Shown here in pieces: positions 1-9,580 of a DNA stretch of 64,000 nt. The DNA is from Trichocoleus desertorum NBK24. Its GTDB lineage: Bacteria; Cyanobacteriota; Cyanobacteriia; FACHB-46. The stretch is taken from assembly GCF_030409055.1 (NCBI RefSeq), contig NZ_CP116619.1, positions 2,767,628-2,831,627 of the forward strand, given 5' to 3'. Below the pieces are notes generated by a model. That model worked only from the letters and a program-made list of their open reading frames with translations, searched no databases and was not told where the DNA came from. The first letter of the stretch is position 1; every line of letters begins with the position of its first letter. The position numbers and the translations under genes were made by a program.

Positions 1-98
1 TTGGGAGACTCTTGAATGTTTTGCAGCTGAGATTTATAAGTCTCTGGCAGGGGTAGCCGTAACACTCGATTTACATACGTCTGATAATTATCGTCCAA
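1..98 (-). CDS. N-terminal fragment of a minus-strand protein, possibly DUF1868-like
   Basis: Reading the complement from about position 98 gives an uninterrupted, protein-like frame that leaves the window at base 1. A TTG at 98-96 would start it as (M)DDNYQTYVNRVLRLPLPET, followed by a run ending QNIQESP. From memory this resembles the N-terminus of cyanobacterial proteins annotated DUF1868, but only about 32 residues are visible. The frame stays open upstream of the TTG into the start of holA, so the true start is uncertain. The gene would be divergent from holA with a very short shared promoter region. A comparison of the full gene with DUF1868 would settle the family. Confidence 0.45.
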   Translation of the reverse strand, partial: MDDNYQTYVNRVLRLPLPETYKSQLQNIQESP

Positions 99-131
99 CT
101 CTCGATCGCCTCGCGCTCTCAGGTGCTCTGT

Positions 132-1115
132 ATGCCAATTTACCTCTATTGGGGAGAAGATGACTTTGCGATCGCAAAAGCTGTTACAAGCCTGCGCGAT
201 CGGACCCTTGATCCAGATTGGACTAGCTTCAACTTTGACAAAATTTCGGCAGAGCAAACCAATGCAGTACTTCAAGCCTTGACGCAGGCCATGACCCCCC
301 CGTTTGGTATGGGCAAACGCTTGGTTTGGCTAGAAAACACCAATATTGGTCAGCAATGCCCAGAGGCGGTTTTGGCTGAGCTAGAGCGCACCTTACCTGC
401 CATTCCAGAGACCTCAGTGCTGTTGCTAACTGCTCGTAACAAACCTGATGGCCGCTTGAAGTCCAGCAAGCTGTTGCAGAAATATGCCGAAATTAAAGAA
501 TTTTCACCGATTCCGCCCTGGAAAACAGATCAACTTATCCACCAAGTACGACAAATCGCCCAAACTGTAGGCGTAACCCTCACGCAGCCCAGCATAGAGC
601 TACTGGCTGAGTCCGTGGGCAATAACTCCCGCCAGCTTTACAGTGAGTTAGAAAAATTACGGCTGTACGCAGGCGATCGCCAACAACCCTTAGAAGCAGA
701 AGTCGTGGCTAGCTTGGTGGTTGCTAACACCCAAAACAGTCTGCAATTGGCAGCCGCCATCCGTCAGGGCCAAGTCGGAGAGGCATTGGAACTCGTTGCG
801 GGACTCTTGAGTCTCAATGAACCAGCGTTACGGGTTGTAGCAACCTTAATTGGTCAGTTCCGCACTTGGTTGTGGATAAAATTAATGCAGGAGGCTGGAG
901 AAAGGGATGAGCGGGCGATCGCTCAAGCCGCCGAAGTCAGCAATCCTAAACGTATTTATTTTCTCCAACAAGAAGTGCGTGGCCTGTCTGCGCAGCAACT
1001 CCAACAAACCTTGCCCCTGTTGTTGGAATTAGAAGTGAGCCTGAAGCAAGGCGCAGAAGAGCTTTCAACTTTGCAAACTAAAGTCGTTGAACTTTGCCAA
1101 ATCTATCAGCGCTAG
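132..1115 (+). CDS. holA: DNA polymerase III delta subunit
   Basis: The 327-residue product matches the delta subunit of the clamp loader, which opens the beta sliding clamp for loading on DNA. The N-terminus MPIYLYWGEDDFAIAKAV carries the family's early 'YxYxGED' signature. The first two thirds form the degenerate AAA+ region, without Walker motifs as expected for delta. The C-terminus is the helical collar region (about 200-327, containing 'LRVVATLIGQFRTWLWIKLM'). The ATG at 132 is chosen over an in-frame GTG at 123 because it begins at the conserved MPIYLYWGED. The gene stands alone, with a hairpin about 30 bases downstream. Length and sequence are normal for a cyanobacterial HolA. Confidence 0.88.
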   Translation: MPIYLYWGEDDFAIAKAVTSLRDRTLDPDWTSFNFDKISAEQTNAVLQALTQAMTPPFGMGKRLVWLENTNIGQQCPEAVLAELERTLPAIPETSVLLLTARNKPDGRLKSSKLLQKYAEIKEFSPIPPWKTDQLIHQVRQIAQTVGVTLTQPSIELLAESVGNNSRQLYSELEKLRLYAGDRQQPLEAEVVASLVVANTQNSLQLAAAIRQGQVGEALELVAGLLSLNEPALRVVATLIGQFRTWLWIKLMQEAGERDERAIAQAAEVSNPKRIYFLQQEVRGLSAQQLQQTLPLLLELEVSLKQGAEELSTLQTKVVELCQIYQR

Positions 1116-1146
1116 GTAACTTTATTTGTAAGTTTGTTTAGACCCT

Positions 1147-1173
1147 GACATTAACCAAAATGGGTTAAATGTC
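1147..1173 (+). terminator. Hairpin downstream of holA, possible terminator
   Basis: GACATTAACC at 1147-1156 pairs with GGTTAAATGTC at 1163-1173 around a short AT-rich loop, with one bulged A. No clear T-run follows, so this may be a 3' end stabiliser rather than an intrinsic terminator. Confidence 0.35.
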
Positions 1174-1262
1174 TGCCCTACAGCTGGAACTTAGGCTCTA
1201 TAAAATAGTTCAACAAGAATAGATTTGGGATTGTTCTAGTTTTTGTTCTGTCACATCGGATT

Positions 1263-1802
1263 ATGATGAACTCTTGCCGTTCCCTCGTGCCCTCTCATTC
1301 TCAAATGCTTCGCAACTTTGCGGCTAAACTACAGCAGCCCCGCATGCAATTGGTTTCCCAGTCTTTCGCCATTGGTTTCTTAGCCGCTGTTGGTCTTGCT
1401 TCGGGATGGGTTCCTAGCTTATCGGAGCGATCGCCCGCCCAAATGTTTAGTACCGCTGCTGTGGCTCAATCGGCACCCAGTGAAGCAGAACTCAAAAGTT
1501 ACGCTCGCGCTGTGTTAGCGGTCGAAGAAGTGCGTCAGGTCTCTTATCGAGACATTAAAAAAATTGTCGGCTCTAGCGGCATCCCAGCGATCGCTTGTCA
1601 TAAACCCAAGAGCTTACAAGGATTGTCCCAGAACGTTCGGGGAATTGCGGTTGAGTACTGCAACAAATCTAAAAAGATTGTTGAGAGTAATGGCCTCACC
1701 ATTGATAAATTCAACGCCATTACGATGAGTGTTCAGGGCGATCCGAACTTAGAAAAGCGAGTGCAAGCTGAGTTGTTGGAGCTTCAAAAGCCTACTAGAT
1801 AA
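1263..1802 (+). CDS. DUF4168-like exported protein
   Basis: A 179-residue protein with a long N-terminal segment, then a hydrophobic stretch (about 35-50, 'FAIGFLAAVGLASGWV') that ends near AVAQSAPSEAELKSYA. This looks like a signal peptide cleaved around residue 68-70. The mature part (about 72-179) is mostly helical: 'LKSYARAVLAVEEVRQVSYRDIKKIV' and a C-terminal 'QGDPNLEKRVQAELLELQ'. This resembles the small DUF4168 domain common in exported cyanobacterial proteins of unknown function. Two cysteines (in 'AIACHKP' and 'VEYCNKS') could form a disulfide in the periplasm. Two adjacent ATGs (1263 and 1266) are possible starts. The gene is monocistronic, and its function is unknown. Confidence 0.6.
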   Translation: MMNSCRSLVPSHSQMLRNFAAKLQQPRMQLVSQSFAIGFLAAVGLASGWVPSLSERSPAQMFSTAAVAQSAPSEAELKSYARAVLAVEEVRQVSYRDIKKIVGSSGIPAIACHKPKSLQGLSQNVRGIAVEYCNKSKKIVESNGLTIDKFNAITMSVQGDPNLEKRVQAELLELQKPTR

Positions 1803-2192
1803 ACTGGGGGCACCTGCGAAATTTGCCCTAGCTCCATGACAGAGCTGTAAATGCTCACCCAGTTAGTTGTGTCGATGTGCCGGGAAGGATGAACAATCTT
1901 TGACGAGGGGATTTGAGGCTGTTTTCAGTCAATCCCCTCAAACCCGAAATTGAGTTGGCTCCCACACTTACATAAGAAAAAATTAAAATAAAGCCCGTTG
2001 GTCATCGCATCCATTTGAGTTTTGTTGAGTCTTCAAAAAGCCGTTCTCTGTCATGGAGGCGGCATTTTTGATGGAGTAAGACTCAAGGGGTGATGGGCCA
2101 CAAAGGAAAGGCGATCGCAATGGTTCAAGCAACTAGCCTAGGGTTTTATACTCAGGAGTGAGGTTGATTTTTCTGAAACACTAGTCTGAGTC
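1803..2192. other. Intergenic region upstream of ureE
   Basis: This 390-base stretch has no convincing gene. A hairpin of about 11 bp, GAGGGGATTTGA (1905-1916) pairing with TCAATCCCCTC (1929-1939), lies just after the DUF4168 gene but lacks a T-run. One HIP1-type site lies near 2112. The ureE promoter should be here, but I found no GTA-N8-TAC NtcA site, unlike in front of urtA. Confidence 0.5.
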
Positions 2193-2684
2193 ATGCTGAC
2201 ATTGACGCACCGTTTACCTGCTGGGGCTGCGATCGCGGTTCATTTCACCTTGGCTCTTACCGCCGAGGAGCGCACCCGGAGCCGTTATCAGATTGAGGCA
2301 GCTGAGGGCCAAAAGGTACGGTGGCAGCTTCCGAGAGGTGCAGCGTTGCATCATGGCGATCGCTTGCAATCAGAAAATGGAGACACCATCGTTCAGATTG
2401 TGGCTAAACCAGAACCTGTCTTAACGGTGAACGCCCAAACTGCTCTGGAATTGTTGCGGGCAGCTTATCACTTGGGGAATCGCCACGTTGCTTTAGAGAT
2501 CGCCCCAGACTATCTGCGTCTCTCACCCGATCCGGTGCTCAAATCCATGCTGGAGCATTTGGGTCTACAGGTGATCGAAGAAGTTGCGATTTTTCAGCCT
2601 GAAGTTGGTGCTTACGGACACACCGGACAAACTGGACACACCGGACACACAAATGGTCAGAGTGGGCACAGCCATGCTCATTAG
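2193..2684 (+). CDS. ureE: Urease accessory protein UreE (nickel chaperone)
   Basis: The 163-residue product is the UreE metallochaperone, which binds Ni(II) and passes it to the UreG/UreF/UreD-apourease complex in the cytoplasm. The N-terminal domain ('[31 protein letters not shown]', about 1-70) is the peptide-binding domain. The second domain (about 75-140, '[19 protein letters not shown]') is the metal-binding domain and carries the conserved 'GNRH' histidine. The last 22 residues (about 142-163) are Gly/Thr/His-rich with six histidines, a nickel-binding tail. The 3' end overlaps ureF by 11 bases, indicating translational coupling. ureE-ureF are separated from the other urease genes by a histidine kinase, a regulator and a LOV protein. 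Confidence 0.93.
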   Translation: MLTLTHRLPAGAAIAVHFTLALTAEERTRSRYQIEAAEGQKVRWQLPRGAALHHGDRLQSENGDTIVQIVAKPEPVLTVNAQTALELLRAAYHLGNRHVALEIAPDYLRLSPDPVLKSMLEHLGLQVIEEVAIFQPEVGAYGHTGQTGHTGHTNGQSGHSHAH

Positions 2685-3360
2685 TCTGTCTTCCCAAGCG
2701 CTGCTGAGTTTGCTCCAACTTGCGAGTTCGGCCCTACCTGTCGGAGCCTACAGTTACTCAGAAGGCATGGAAGCTCTCGTAGAAGCAGGTGTTCTTAAAG
2801 ACAAATTGGGCTTGGAACACTGGCTGCAACAGGAATTGCAAGTGGGTGCCATTCGACTCGAAGCAGCGGTGATGGTGCGTGCTTACAATGCCACCCAATC
2901 AGGCGATCGCACCGCTCTGCGTGACTGGAATGCTTGGCTCTCCGCTGCTAGAGAAACGACAGAGTTACGCCAACAAAGCTGGCAAATGGGCTACTCCTTA
3001 TGCCGCCTACTGCAAGAACTCCAGCCAGAGCTAGCGCCAATGATTCACGCTTGTGGTGAACCATGTAATTTTGCGATCGCCTTTGGCATGGCCGCTGCTA
3101 GTTGGCAGATTGGCCTCGAAGCCGCAGTTTTAGGATATTTCCACAGTTGGGCGACCAACCTGATGAATGCGGGGGTCAAACTGATTCCTTTGGGCCAAAC
3201 CGCTGGACAGCAGCTTTTACTGGCATTGCAGAGTAGCTTGAGTGAGGCTGCTCAGACTGTTTTGGCTCTCGACGATGAGGACTTATGCAGTTGTGGCTGG
3301 GGCTTAGCGATCGCCAGTATGACCCATGAAGTGCAGTACAGTCGTCTCTTTCGCAGCTAG
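2674..3360 (+). CDS. ureF: Urease accessory protein UreF
   Basis: The 228-residue UreF forms the UreD2F2G2 maturation complex with apo-urease and acts on the UreG GTPase during nickel insertion. Diagnostic sequence is '[20 protein letters not shown]' near the N-terminus, then '[20 protein letters not shown]' and '[24 protein letters not shown]' in the C-terminal half. The ATG at 2674 is chosen because it gives the normal family length (about 225-230 aa) and overlaps ureE by only 11 bases. In-frame starts at 2584, 2653 and 2662 would translate more of the ureE histidine tail in another frame. The gene is co-transcribed with ureE. Confidence 0.92.
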   Translation: MLISLSSQALLSLLQLASSALPVGAYSYSEGMEALVEAGVLKDKLGLEHWLQQELQVGAIRLEAAVMVRAYNATQSGDRTALRDWNAWLSAARETTELRQQSWQMGYSLCRLLQELQPELAPMIHACGEPCNFAIAFGMAAASWQIGLEAAVLGYFHSWATNLMNAGVKLIPLGQTAGQQLLLALQSSLSEAAQTVLALDDEDLCSCGWGLAIASMTHEVQYSRLFRS

Positions 3361-3533
3361 CCCTCCTCAAGGTGACGAGCATTAGTGATGAGTAACGATT
3401 AGCTAAGACTGGTAGGAAACTAGCGCAATTAGGAATTACTAAATTTATATGAGTTATCTGAGCTGATGTAGCTGTCTGCTAGGGCTAACGCTGCCGACTC
3501 TCCTCAACTCCGCAGGACGACAAGGTAGGTGTA

Positions 3534-6062
3534 ATGGATCTGCATATTCCAAATCTGAAACGGTGGGCGATCCGTGATCGAGCGATTTTGTGGCTCCTTG
3601 TGCTGATCATCGCTGGCTATCTAGGTAACTACTGGCGGTGGTCTTTTTTCTTCAATATCGACTTTTTATTCGGCAGTATCGCCACTTGGATAGTGGTTTG
3701 CTTGTATGGCCCGGTCTGGGGCACTTTGGCTGCTTTCGTGGCAAGCCTCTGTACCTATATGCTCTGGCTTCATCCTTATTCCATCATTACCTTTACGGCT
3801 GAAGCTTTATTTGTCGGTGTCCTCTTTCACCGTCGGCGGCAAAACATCGTCCTCCTCGACGCTTTGTTTTGGATGTTGATCGGCATGCCATTGGTTTGGT
3901 TGTTTTACGGCAGCGTCTTACAGTTAGATGCCACTCAGACCACTATCATTCTTCTCAAGCAGCCCGCTAATGGTATTTTCAATGCCTTAATTGCCAGCTT
4001 AATGCTGACTCACTTGCCTATTCATCGTTGGGTCGATCGCCCACGAGCGATCAGTACTCTCTCTTTGCAACAAACCCTCCTCAACCTATTGGTTGCTTTT
4101 GTTTTTTTCCCTACCTTGATGCTGATGGTTCTAGATGGCCGTCAAGTCATGGATAACATCAGAACGTCATCTGCTGCTGAATTAAGTGTCGCTTCTGCCA
4201 ACTTGAGGGTGGAGGTTCGAGCTTGGTATGACCAGCATCTCAAAGCAGTTACAGAGCTAGCTCAACTTGCTGCCCGGACTCCCCTAGATGCTCCTACTCC
4301 AGGCTTACAGCAGGGTTTGGCGCTGACCCAAGCTGTTTTCGCTGACTTTCGTAATTTGTTGATCGTAGACACTGTAGGTGCACCGCTACTGATGGCATCT
4401 CCGTCTCTGTCTACGTCTCTGCTCGAATCGGCTCAGCGATCGCTAGCTACTCGCCCTTCCGCCTTGCCACTTAACTGTTCTCTGAACCAGGGAGACCTAA
4501 CAACTCAGGCTCGGTCTTTTAGGGTTGCCGCAGAGCCATCAGCCCATCCCACGGTTCAGTTGGTGCTATGTGCTCCCATCCAGACTCGCGGTGAACTCTC
4601 CGGGTTTGTCGTAGCTGAAATTGATGCGGATCGGGGGCTGGGTGCCTTGCTGCGATCGCATGTAACCGCACAAGGGCTGCAAGTGACCTTAGTCGATGCG
4701 GATCAAATGGTGGTAGCTAGCACTGATGCGAGTCGGGTTGCTGCCACTTCCTTCAACCGCCAGCAGCAAGGAGATGTGCAGAGCGTTGACCCTGAAACCT
4801 ACCAATGGTTTCCTCGATTTGGCAGCCCCCTAGCGATGGCAAGGTGGAGCAATTCTTTCTTTGTTCAAGAAACGGCGATCGCTCCCCAACTTCCTTGGGC
4901 CTTAATCGTAGAACTACCTGCCAAGCCTAAAGTGCGCTTGATTGAGCAAGTCCACACCAAAAATTTGACCCTTTTATTACTCATCGCAGGGACAGGCTTA
5001 ATCTTTGCCACCTTAATTAGTCGCCGTTTGCTCCAGTCTCTTTCTCAGCTCGCTTACGTGACCACGAACCTGCCCGACAAGTTGCTAGAAAGTGAGTTGA
5101 TTAACTGGCCCCGTAGCTCGGTAACGGAGCTAGATTCTCTGATTCATAACTTTCAGTTAATGGCTACCAGCCTGACGCAGAAGTTTGGAGAAATTAAAGG
5201 TGCTAACGCCCTGCTAGAGCAACGAGTGCAAGAGCGCACCCAACAACTTCTAACCACGAATGCGGAACTAGAAGCAGAAATTAGTGAGCGTTCCAGAGCC
5301 GAAAAAGAACTAGAAACTTTGGTGGCTAAATTGGAGCAAAGCAATCGGGAATTGCAAGACTTTGCCTCGGTCGCTTCTCATGATTTGCAAGAGCCACTCC
5401 GTAAAATTCAGGCGTTTGGCGATCGCTTAAAGATTAAGTGTGCTGATACCCTTCCGCCCGAAGGCAAAGACTATCTAGAACGGATGCAAAATGCCGCTCA
5501 ACGCATGCAAACCTTAATTAATGACTTGCTCGCCTTCTCACGAGTGACCACCAAAGCTCAGCCTTTTGTGCCTGTTGACTTAGCAACCATCGCTCAAGAA
5601 GTTTTATCCGATATTGAAGTGCAGATTCAGCGAGTTGACGGATGTATCGAGGCTGATTATTTACCGACGATAGAAGCTGACCCCTTGCAGATGCGGCAAT
5701 TATTTCAAAACCTGATTAGCAACGCTCTCAAGTTTCATCAAAGCGATCGCCGTCCCATTGTCAGCATTTCAGCTCAGATTCTAGAATCTCCCGACTCGTC
5801 AATCCTGCCTCATGCCTCTGGTCGCCCTGCCTGCCAGATTTCCATCGCCGATAATGGCATTGGGTTTGATGAAAAATATCTCGATCGCATCTTTACGGTG
5901 TTTCAGCGGCTACACGGTCGCGGCGATTATGAAGGTACGGGTGTAGGATTGGCGATCTGTCGCAAAATTGCCGAACGACACCGAGGCAGCATCACCGCTA
6001 AAAGTAGTCCTGGTCAAGGCACCACCTTTATTGTCACTCTCCCAATTCAACAAATTCTATGA
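3534..6062 (+). CDS. Membrane sensor histidine kinase with MASE1-like N-terminus
   Basis: An 842-residue sensor kinase. About six hydrophobic segments occupy residues 15-165 (MASE1-like membrane sensor), and a further TM at about 180-205 leads into a predicted extracytoplasmic region (205-475). A last TM ('LTLLLLIAGTGLIFATLI', about 477-495) precedes a linker and coiled coil (550-610). The HisKA box 'FASVASHDLQEPLRKIQAF' puts the phospho-accepting His at 616. HATPase_c motifs follow ('NLISNALKFH', 'IADNGIGFDEKYLDRIF', 'GTGVGLAI'). This H-box type is shared with phytochrome-like kinases that pair with stand-alone Rcp1-type regulators, and one follows directly with a 4-base ATGA overlap. The ligand is unknown. 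It lies between urease genes, but nothing in the sequence shows that it senses urea. Confidence 0.85.
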   Translation: MDLHIPNLKRWAIRDRAILWLLVLIIAGYLGNYWRWSFFFNIDFLFGSIATWIVVCLYGPVWGTLAAFVASLCTYMLWLHPYSIITFTAEALFVGVLFHRRRQNIVLLDALFWMLIGMPLVWLFYGSVLQLDATQTTIILLKQPANGIFNALIASLMLTHLPIHRWVDRPRAISTLSLQQTLLNLLVAFVFFPTLMLMVLDGRQVMDNIRTSSAAELSVASANLRVEVRAWYDQHLKAVTELAQLAARTPLDAPTPGLQQGLALTQAVFADFRNLLIVDTVGAPLLMASPSLSTSLLESAQRSLATRPSALPLNCSLNQGDLTTQARSFRVAAEPSAHPTVQLVLCAPIQTRGELSGFVVAEIDADRGLGALLRSHVTAQGLQVTLVDADQMVVASTDASRVAATSFNRQQQGDVQSVDPETYQWFPRFGSPLAMARWSNSFFVQETAIAPQLPWALIVELPAKPKVRLIEQVHTKNLTLLLLIAGTGLIFATLISRRLLQSLSQLAYVTTNLPDKLLESELINWPRSSVTELDSLIHNFQLMATSLTQKFGEIKGANALLEQRVQERTQQLLTTNAELEAEISERSRAEKELETLVAKLEQSNRELQDFASVASHDLQEPLRKIQAFGDRLKIKCADTLPPEGKDYLERMQNAAQRMQTLINDLLAFSRVTTKAQPFVPVDLATIAQEVLSDIEVQIQRVDGCIEADYLPTIEADPLQMRQLFQNLISNALKFHQSDRRPIVSISAQILESPDSSILPHASGRPACQISIADNGIGFDEKYLDRIFTVFQRLHGRGDYEGTGVGLAICRKIAERHRGSITAKSSPGQGTTFIVTLPIQQIL

Positions 6063-6526
6063 AGCAAGCCTCCCGCAACTCCTCTGGTAAACCCATCACG
6101 ATTCTTATGGCCGATGATGACGAGGACGATCGTATGCTGGCTCAAGAAGCATTAGAGGAATGTAGGCTGGCTAATGACTTGCATTTTGTCGAAGATGGGG
6201 AGGAACTGCTGGACTATCTTTACCATCGGGGGCAGTTTGCTCCTCAATCCCTGTCGCCTCGTCCAGGGTTAATTCTGCTAGACCTCAACATGCCCCGCAA
6301 AGATGGTCGGGAAGCTCTCCAAGCGATCAAGGCCGATCCAGAGCTACGTCACATTCCCATTGTCGTCCTCACCACTTCTCAAGCCGAGGAAGACATCTAT
6401 CGCACCTACGATCTAGGAGCCAACTCTTACATCACCAAGCCTGTTACCTTTGAGTCGTTGGTAGAGGTGATGAAAATTCTGGGCCGATATTGGTTTGAAA
6501 TTGTTGAGTTGCCAGCAGAGGACTGA
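6059..6526 (+). CDS. Single-domain response regulator (Rcp1-like)
   Basis: A 155-residue stand-alone receiver. The acidic pocket is 'MADDDEDDRMLAQEALEE', the phospho-acceptor Asp lies in 'LILLDLNMPRKDGREAL', and the conserved Thr and Lys lie in 'IVVLTTSQAEEDI' and 'SYITKPVTFESL'. The insertion 'VEDGEELLDYLYHRG' is typical of the Rcp1 family that partners phytochrome-type kinases. There is no output domain, so it probably relays phosphate or acts by protein contact. Its start overlaps the stop of the upstream kinase (ATGA), making that kinase the likely partner. Confidence 0.88.
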   Translation: MKQASRNSSGKPITILMADDDEDDRMLAQEALEECRLANDLHFVEDGEELLDYLYHRGQFAPQSLSPRPGLILLDLNMPRKDGREALQAIKADPELRHIPIVVLTTSQAEEDIYRTYDLGANSYITKPVTFESLVEVMKILGRYWFEIVELPAED

Positions 6527-6546
6527 TCTGCACTCAACGTTCAAAT

Positions 6547-9500
6547 TCAAATAGAAGGAAACTTCGGCATCATTTCTTGGTTGGCTCGTAGTGATTCGGC
6601 ATTAAGCATTGGTAAAGCTAGGTGGGTTGGCTTGGCCGATGCTGGATCGGCGTTTGTGGGGTTTTCCAACTCAGAAGTTAGGCAAGGATAGCTTTCGTAG
6701 CATTGCTGCTCCGTCAAAATCAGTTTCTCAACCATTGTTTCTGGTAGGGGTTGGAAGAAGAAATAGCCTTGGCCGTATTCACACTCTAGAGCCCGCAGGT
6801 GCATCAATTGTTCGGCTGTTTCCACCCCTTCCGCCGTGACATGCATTCCTAGGTTATGGGCTAGGGTGACGATCGCTCGCACAATTTCGGCGCTTTCATC
6901 ATCTGCTCCGAGACGCTTTACAAACGAGCAGTCGATTTTGAGCTGATCAATCGGGAAGCGGTGTAGATAGCTCAGCGACGAATAGCCAGTGCCAAAATCA
7001 TCAATATGGAGCTGCACTCCCAACGCTTTGAGCTTCAGCAACATCTTGGTCGCAGATTCCGCATTCTCCATCATCACGCTTTCAGTGATTTCCAGCTTGA
7101 GACTGCGGGCCTCTAGCGCGGTTTGTTGCAAAACTCGCTCGATTTGTTCAATCAAGTCTGGCTGCGAGAACTGCTTCCCAGAGAGGTTCACGCTGATGGT
7201 GAGGGGGAAGTTATCCGAAAACTGCTTTTGCCACTTTTGCGTTTGTTGGCAAGCTTCGCGTAGCACCCATAGCCCAATGGGAACAATTAATCCCGTTTCT
7301 TCTGCTAACGGAATAAATTCGGCTGGGGAAATTAAGCCGCGCTCTGGATGTTGCCAACGAATTAAGGCTTCAAAGCCATGAATTCTGCTTGTAGTGAGGG
7401 AGACGATCGGTTGGTAATACAGTTGTAGTTCTTGACGCTCGATCGCCCGTCGTAAATCGGTTTCTAGATGCAGAAGTTCTACGGCCCGCAAGTGCATAGT
7501 GCGATCGAACACCTCATGACAGGCGCGTCCCAAGGATTTAGCGCGATACATGGCAGTGTCAGCATCGCGGAGCAAATCTTCGGGCCAATCGTATCCTGTT
7601 TCGCTGAGGGCAATGCCAATGCTGACGGACGTAAAGACTTCCTGCCCTTGCAAGTTGAAGGGGGAGAGCAGGGCTTGGTGAATGCGGTTGGCGATGCGAG
7701 TGGCATCATGAATATCCACAATATCTTCTAGGAGAATTGTGAACTCGTCTCCCCCCAACCGCGCTACGGTATCTCCCCCCCGCAAGCAAGCTTCCAGACG
7801 ACGGGCGATCGCAATCAGTAGTTGGTCGCCAATCATGTGCCCCAAGCTGTCGTTGATCACCTTGAAGCGGTCTAAATCGAGGAATAACACCGCAAACAAG
7901 TTATGCCCAGGGCGCTTCGATCGCTCAATTGCTAACCCCAAGCGATCGATAAACAAAGCGCGGTTGGGTAAACCCGTCAAAACATCATGAAAGGCATCAT
8001 GGAGCAGTTGTTCTTCGACTTGCTTGCGCTCGGTGACATCGGTCTGAGAACCTGCCATGCGTGTCACTTTATAACTGCTATCTCGAACGGCGAGCCCTCG
8101 GCTCAGCATCCAATGGTAGGAGCCATCTTGGTGCCGCATCCGATGTTCACTCTCAAAGTGAGGAGAAAATCCTTCTAGATGCAACCCCATCTGGGCTTTT
8201 AAGCGCTCCACATCTTCGGGGTGAACTCGGCTAAACCATTCTTCAGGAAAACTGCCAATTTCTCCCTCCTGATACCCCAACATAGATTTCCAGCGAGGAG
8301 AAAAATAAATTTCATTGGTTTTGAGATTCCAGTCCCACAAGCCATCATTGGCTCCCTCTACCGCTAGGGCATAGCGTTCTTGGCTCTCCCGCAGGTCTTC
8401 TTCGGCTTGCTTACGGGCTGTGACATCATTTTGTAAGCCAATGAAGTTGATCAGCTTGCCATCTCCGTCAAACACTGGGTTGATGGTCAGTTCATTCCAG
8501 AAAGTGGTGCCATCTTTGCGATAGTTCAGTAGCACTTGGGTGGTAGAGCGATGGGTCGCGATCGCCTGACGCATGGCATTGAGATGATCGGGATTAGTGC
8601 CAGTGCCTTGTAAAAATCGACAGTTGCAACCGAGCACTTCTTCAGCGGTATATCCGGTCATTTTGGTGAAGCCCGGATTGGCAAAAATGATCGGGTTGTC
8701 GGGGAGATTGGGGTCTGTGATCACGACTCCAATGGTCATGTTGGCGATCGCAGAAGCCAGTTGGCTATTTTCGCGGACAACTTGCCTTAACGCAGCTTCG
8801 GCTTGCTTTGTGTCGGTAATATCAATCGCCATGCCATCAATGCGAATGCCGTGGTTGTTCTCGTCATAGACCACATGCGCTCGATCATGAATCCAGCGAA
8901 GCTCGCCTGTTGGCTGTAGAATCCGGTACTCTAGATTTTTGGAACCCACCTTGAGCAAGCGTTCTGAGGCTACTTTGACCTGCTCTAGATCTTCTGGGTG
9001 AACGATTTCCAGCCAGAGTTGCGAATTTTGGTAAAACTCAGTTACAGGGCGACCGTAGAGAGCGGCAGCGGAAGGACTAATGTAAATAGTTTCAAATGTG
9101 GTAGCTGAAATCGACCACACCACATCATCAAGGGAAGCTAAAATTCCTTCTAGGCGAGATTCACTGGTTCGTAAGGCTTCTAGAGTGCGCTTGCGCTCAA
9201 TGGCATAACGAATGGCTCGCTCTAGTAAGGTGGCATCCATTCGGCCCTTCACGAGGTAGTCGGCGGCCCCTGCTCGCATCGCAGCGACATCCACTTCGTG
9301 ATCCCCTTGCCCCGTTAGCAAAATGATTGGCGCTCTACAGCCTTGAGCGATCGCAGCCTGCAACAACTCTAGACCGTTGTACAACCCTAAGCGATAGTCA
9401 ATTAAATAAACATCATGCTGATGCTGCCCCATGATGCTCAGTGCTGCTTCATAGCAGTTGACCCATTCCAGGCTAAAGGTGCCACCCTCAATTTCTGAGA

Positions 9501-9573
9501 GCAATGACTGAGTGAGAATGTAATCATCCTCATCATCTTCAACCAGCAGCACTTTAATGGGGTACTGATACAT
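6547..9573 (-). CDS. REC-PAS-LOV-PAS-GGDEF-EAL blue-light/c-di-GMP protein
   Basis: A 1008-residue cytoplasmic protein predicted to make and/or degrade cyclic di-GMP. Order: receiver (about 5-122, 'VLLVEDDEDDY', Asp in 'LIDYRLG', Lys in 'DYLVKG'); PAS (about 140-255); LOV-type PAS (about 272-388); PAS (about 400-515); GGDEF (about 525-690) with intact 'ARLGGDEF' (607-611); EAL (about 700-950) with intact 'FEALIRW' (735-737). The second PAS has the LOV motif 'GCNCRFLQG' with adduct Cys318, plus 'NYRKDGTTFWNELTINP' and 'FIGLQNDVT', the FMN-binding pattern of photoactive LOV domains. Both enzymatic motifs look intact, so the net direction cannot be predicted. The gene is convergent with the kinase/regulator pair and divergent from ureG. 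Confidence 0.88.
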   Translation of the reverse strand: MYQYPIKVLLVEDDEDDYILTQSLLSEIEGGTFSLEWVNCYEAALSIMGQHQHDVYLIDYRLGLYNGLELLQAAIAQGCRAPIILLTGQGDHEVDVAAMRAGAADYLVKGRMDATLLERAIRYAIERKRTLEALRTSESRLEGILASLDDVVWSISATTFETIYISPSAAALYGRPVTEFYQNSQLWLEIVHPEDLEQVKVASERLLKVGSKNLEYRILQPTGELRWIHDRAHVVYDENNHGIRIDGMAIDITDTKQAEAALRQVVRENSQLASAIANMTIGVVITDPNLPDNPIIFANPGFTKMTGYTAEEVLGCNCRFLQGTGTNPDHLNAMRQAIATHRSTTQVLLNYRKDGTTFWNELTINPVFDGDGKLINFIGLQNDVTARKQAEEDLRESQERYALAVEGANDGLWDWNLKTNEIYFSPRWKSMLGYQEGEIGSFPEEWFSRVHPEDVERLKAQMGLHLEGFSPHFESEHRMRHQDGSYHWMLSRGLAVRDSSYKVTRMAGSQTDVTERKQVEEQLLHDAFHDVLTGLPNRALFIDRLGLAIERSKRPGHNLFAVLFLDLDRFKVINDSLGHMIGDQLLIAIARRLEACLRGGDTVARLGGDEFTILLEDIVDIHDATRIANRIHQALLSPFNLQGQEVFTSVSIGIALSETGYDWPEDLLRDADTAMYRAKSLGRACHEVFDRTMHLRAVELLHLETDLRRAIERQELQLYYQPIVSLTTSRIHGFEALIRWQHPERGLISPAEFIPLAEETGLIVPIGLWVLREACQQTQKWQKQFSDNFPLTISVNLSGKQFSQPDLIEQIERVLQQTALEARSLKLEITESVMMENAESATKMLLKLKALGVQLHIDDFGTGYSSLSYLHRFPIDQLKIDCSFVKRLGADDESAEIVRAIVTLAHNLGMHVTAEGVETAEQLMHLRALECEYGQGYFFFQPLPETMVEKLILTEQQCYESYPCLTSELENPTNADPASAKPTHLALPMLNAESLRANQEMMPKFPSI

Positions 9574-9580
9574 ATAGTTA

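Noticed and set aside
1905-1939. Hairpin GAGGGGATTTGA/TCAATCCCCTC as an intrinsic terminator
   Set aside because: The stem is good but no T-run follows and it lies more than 100 bases after the stop; reported only inside the intergenic entry.
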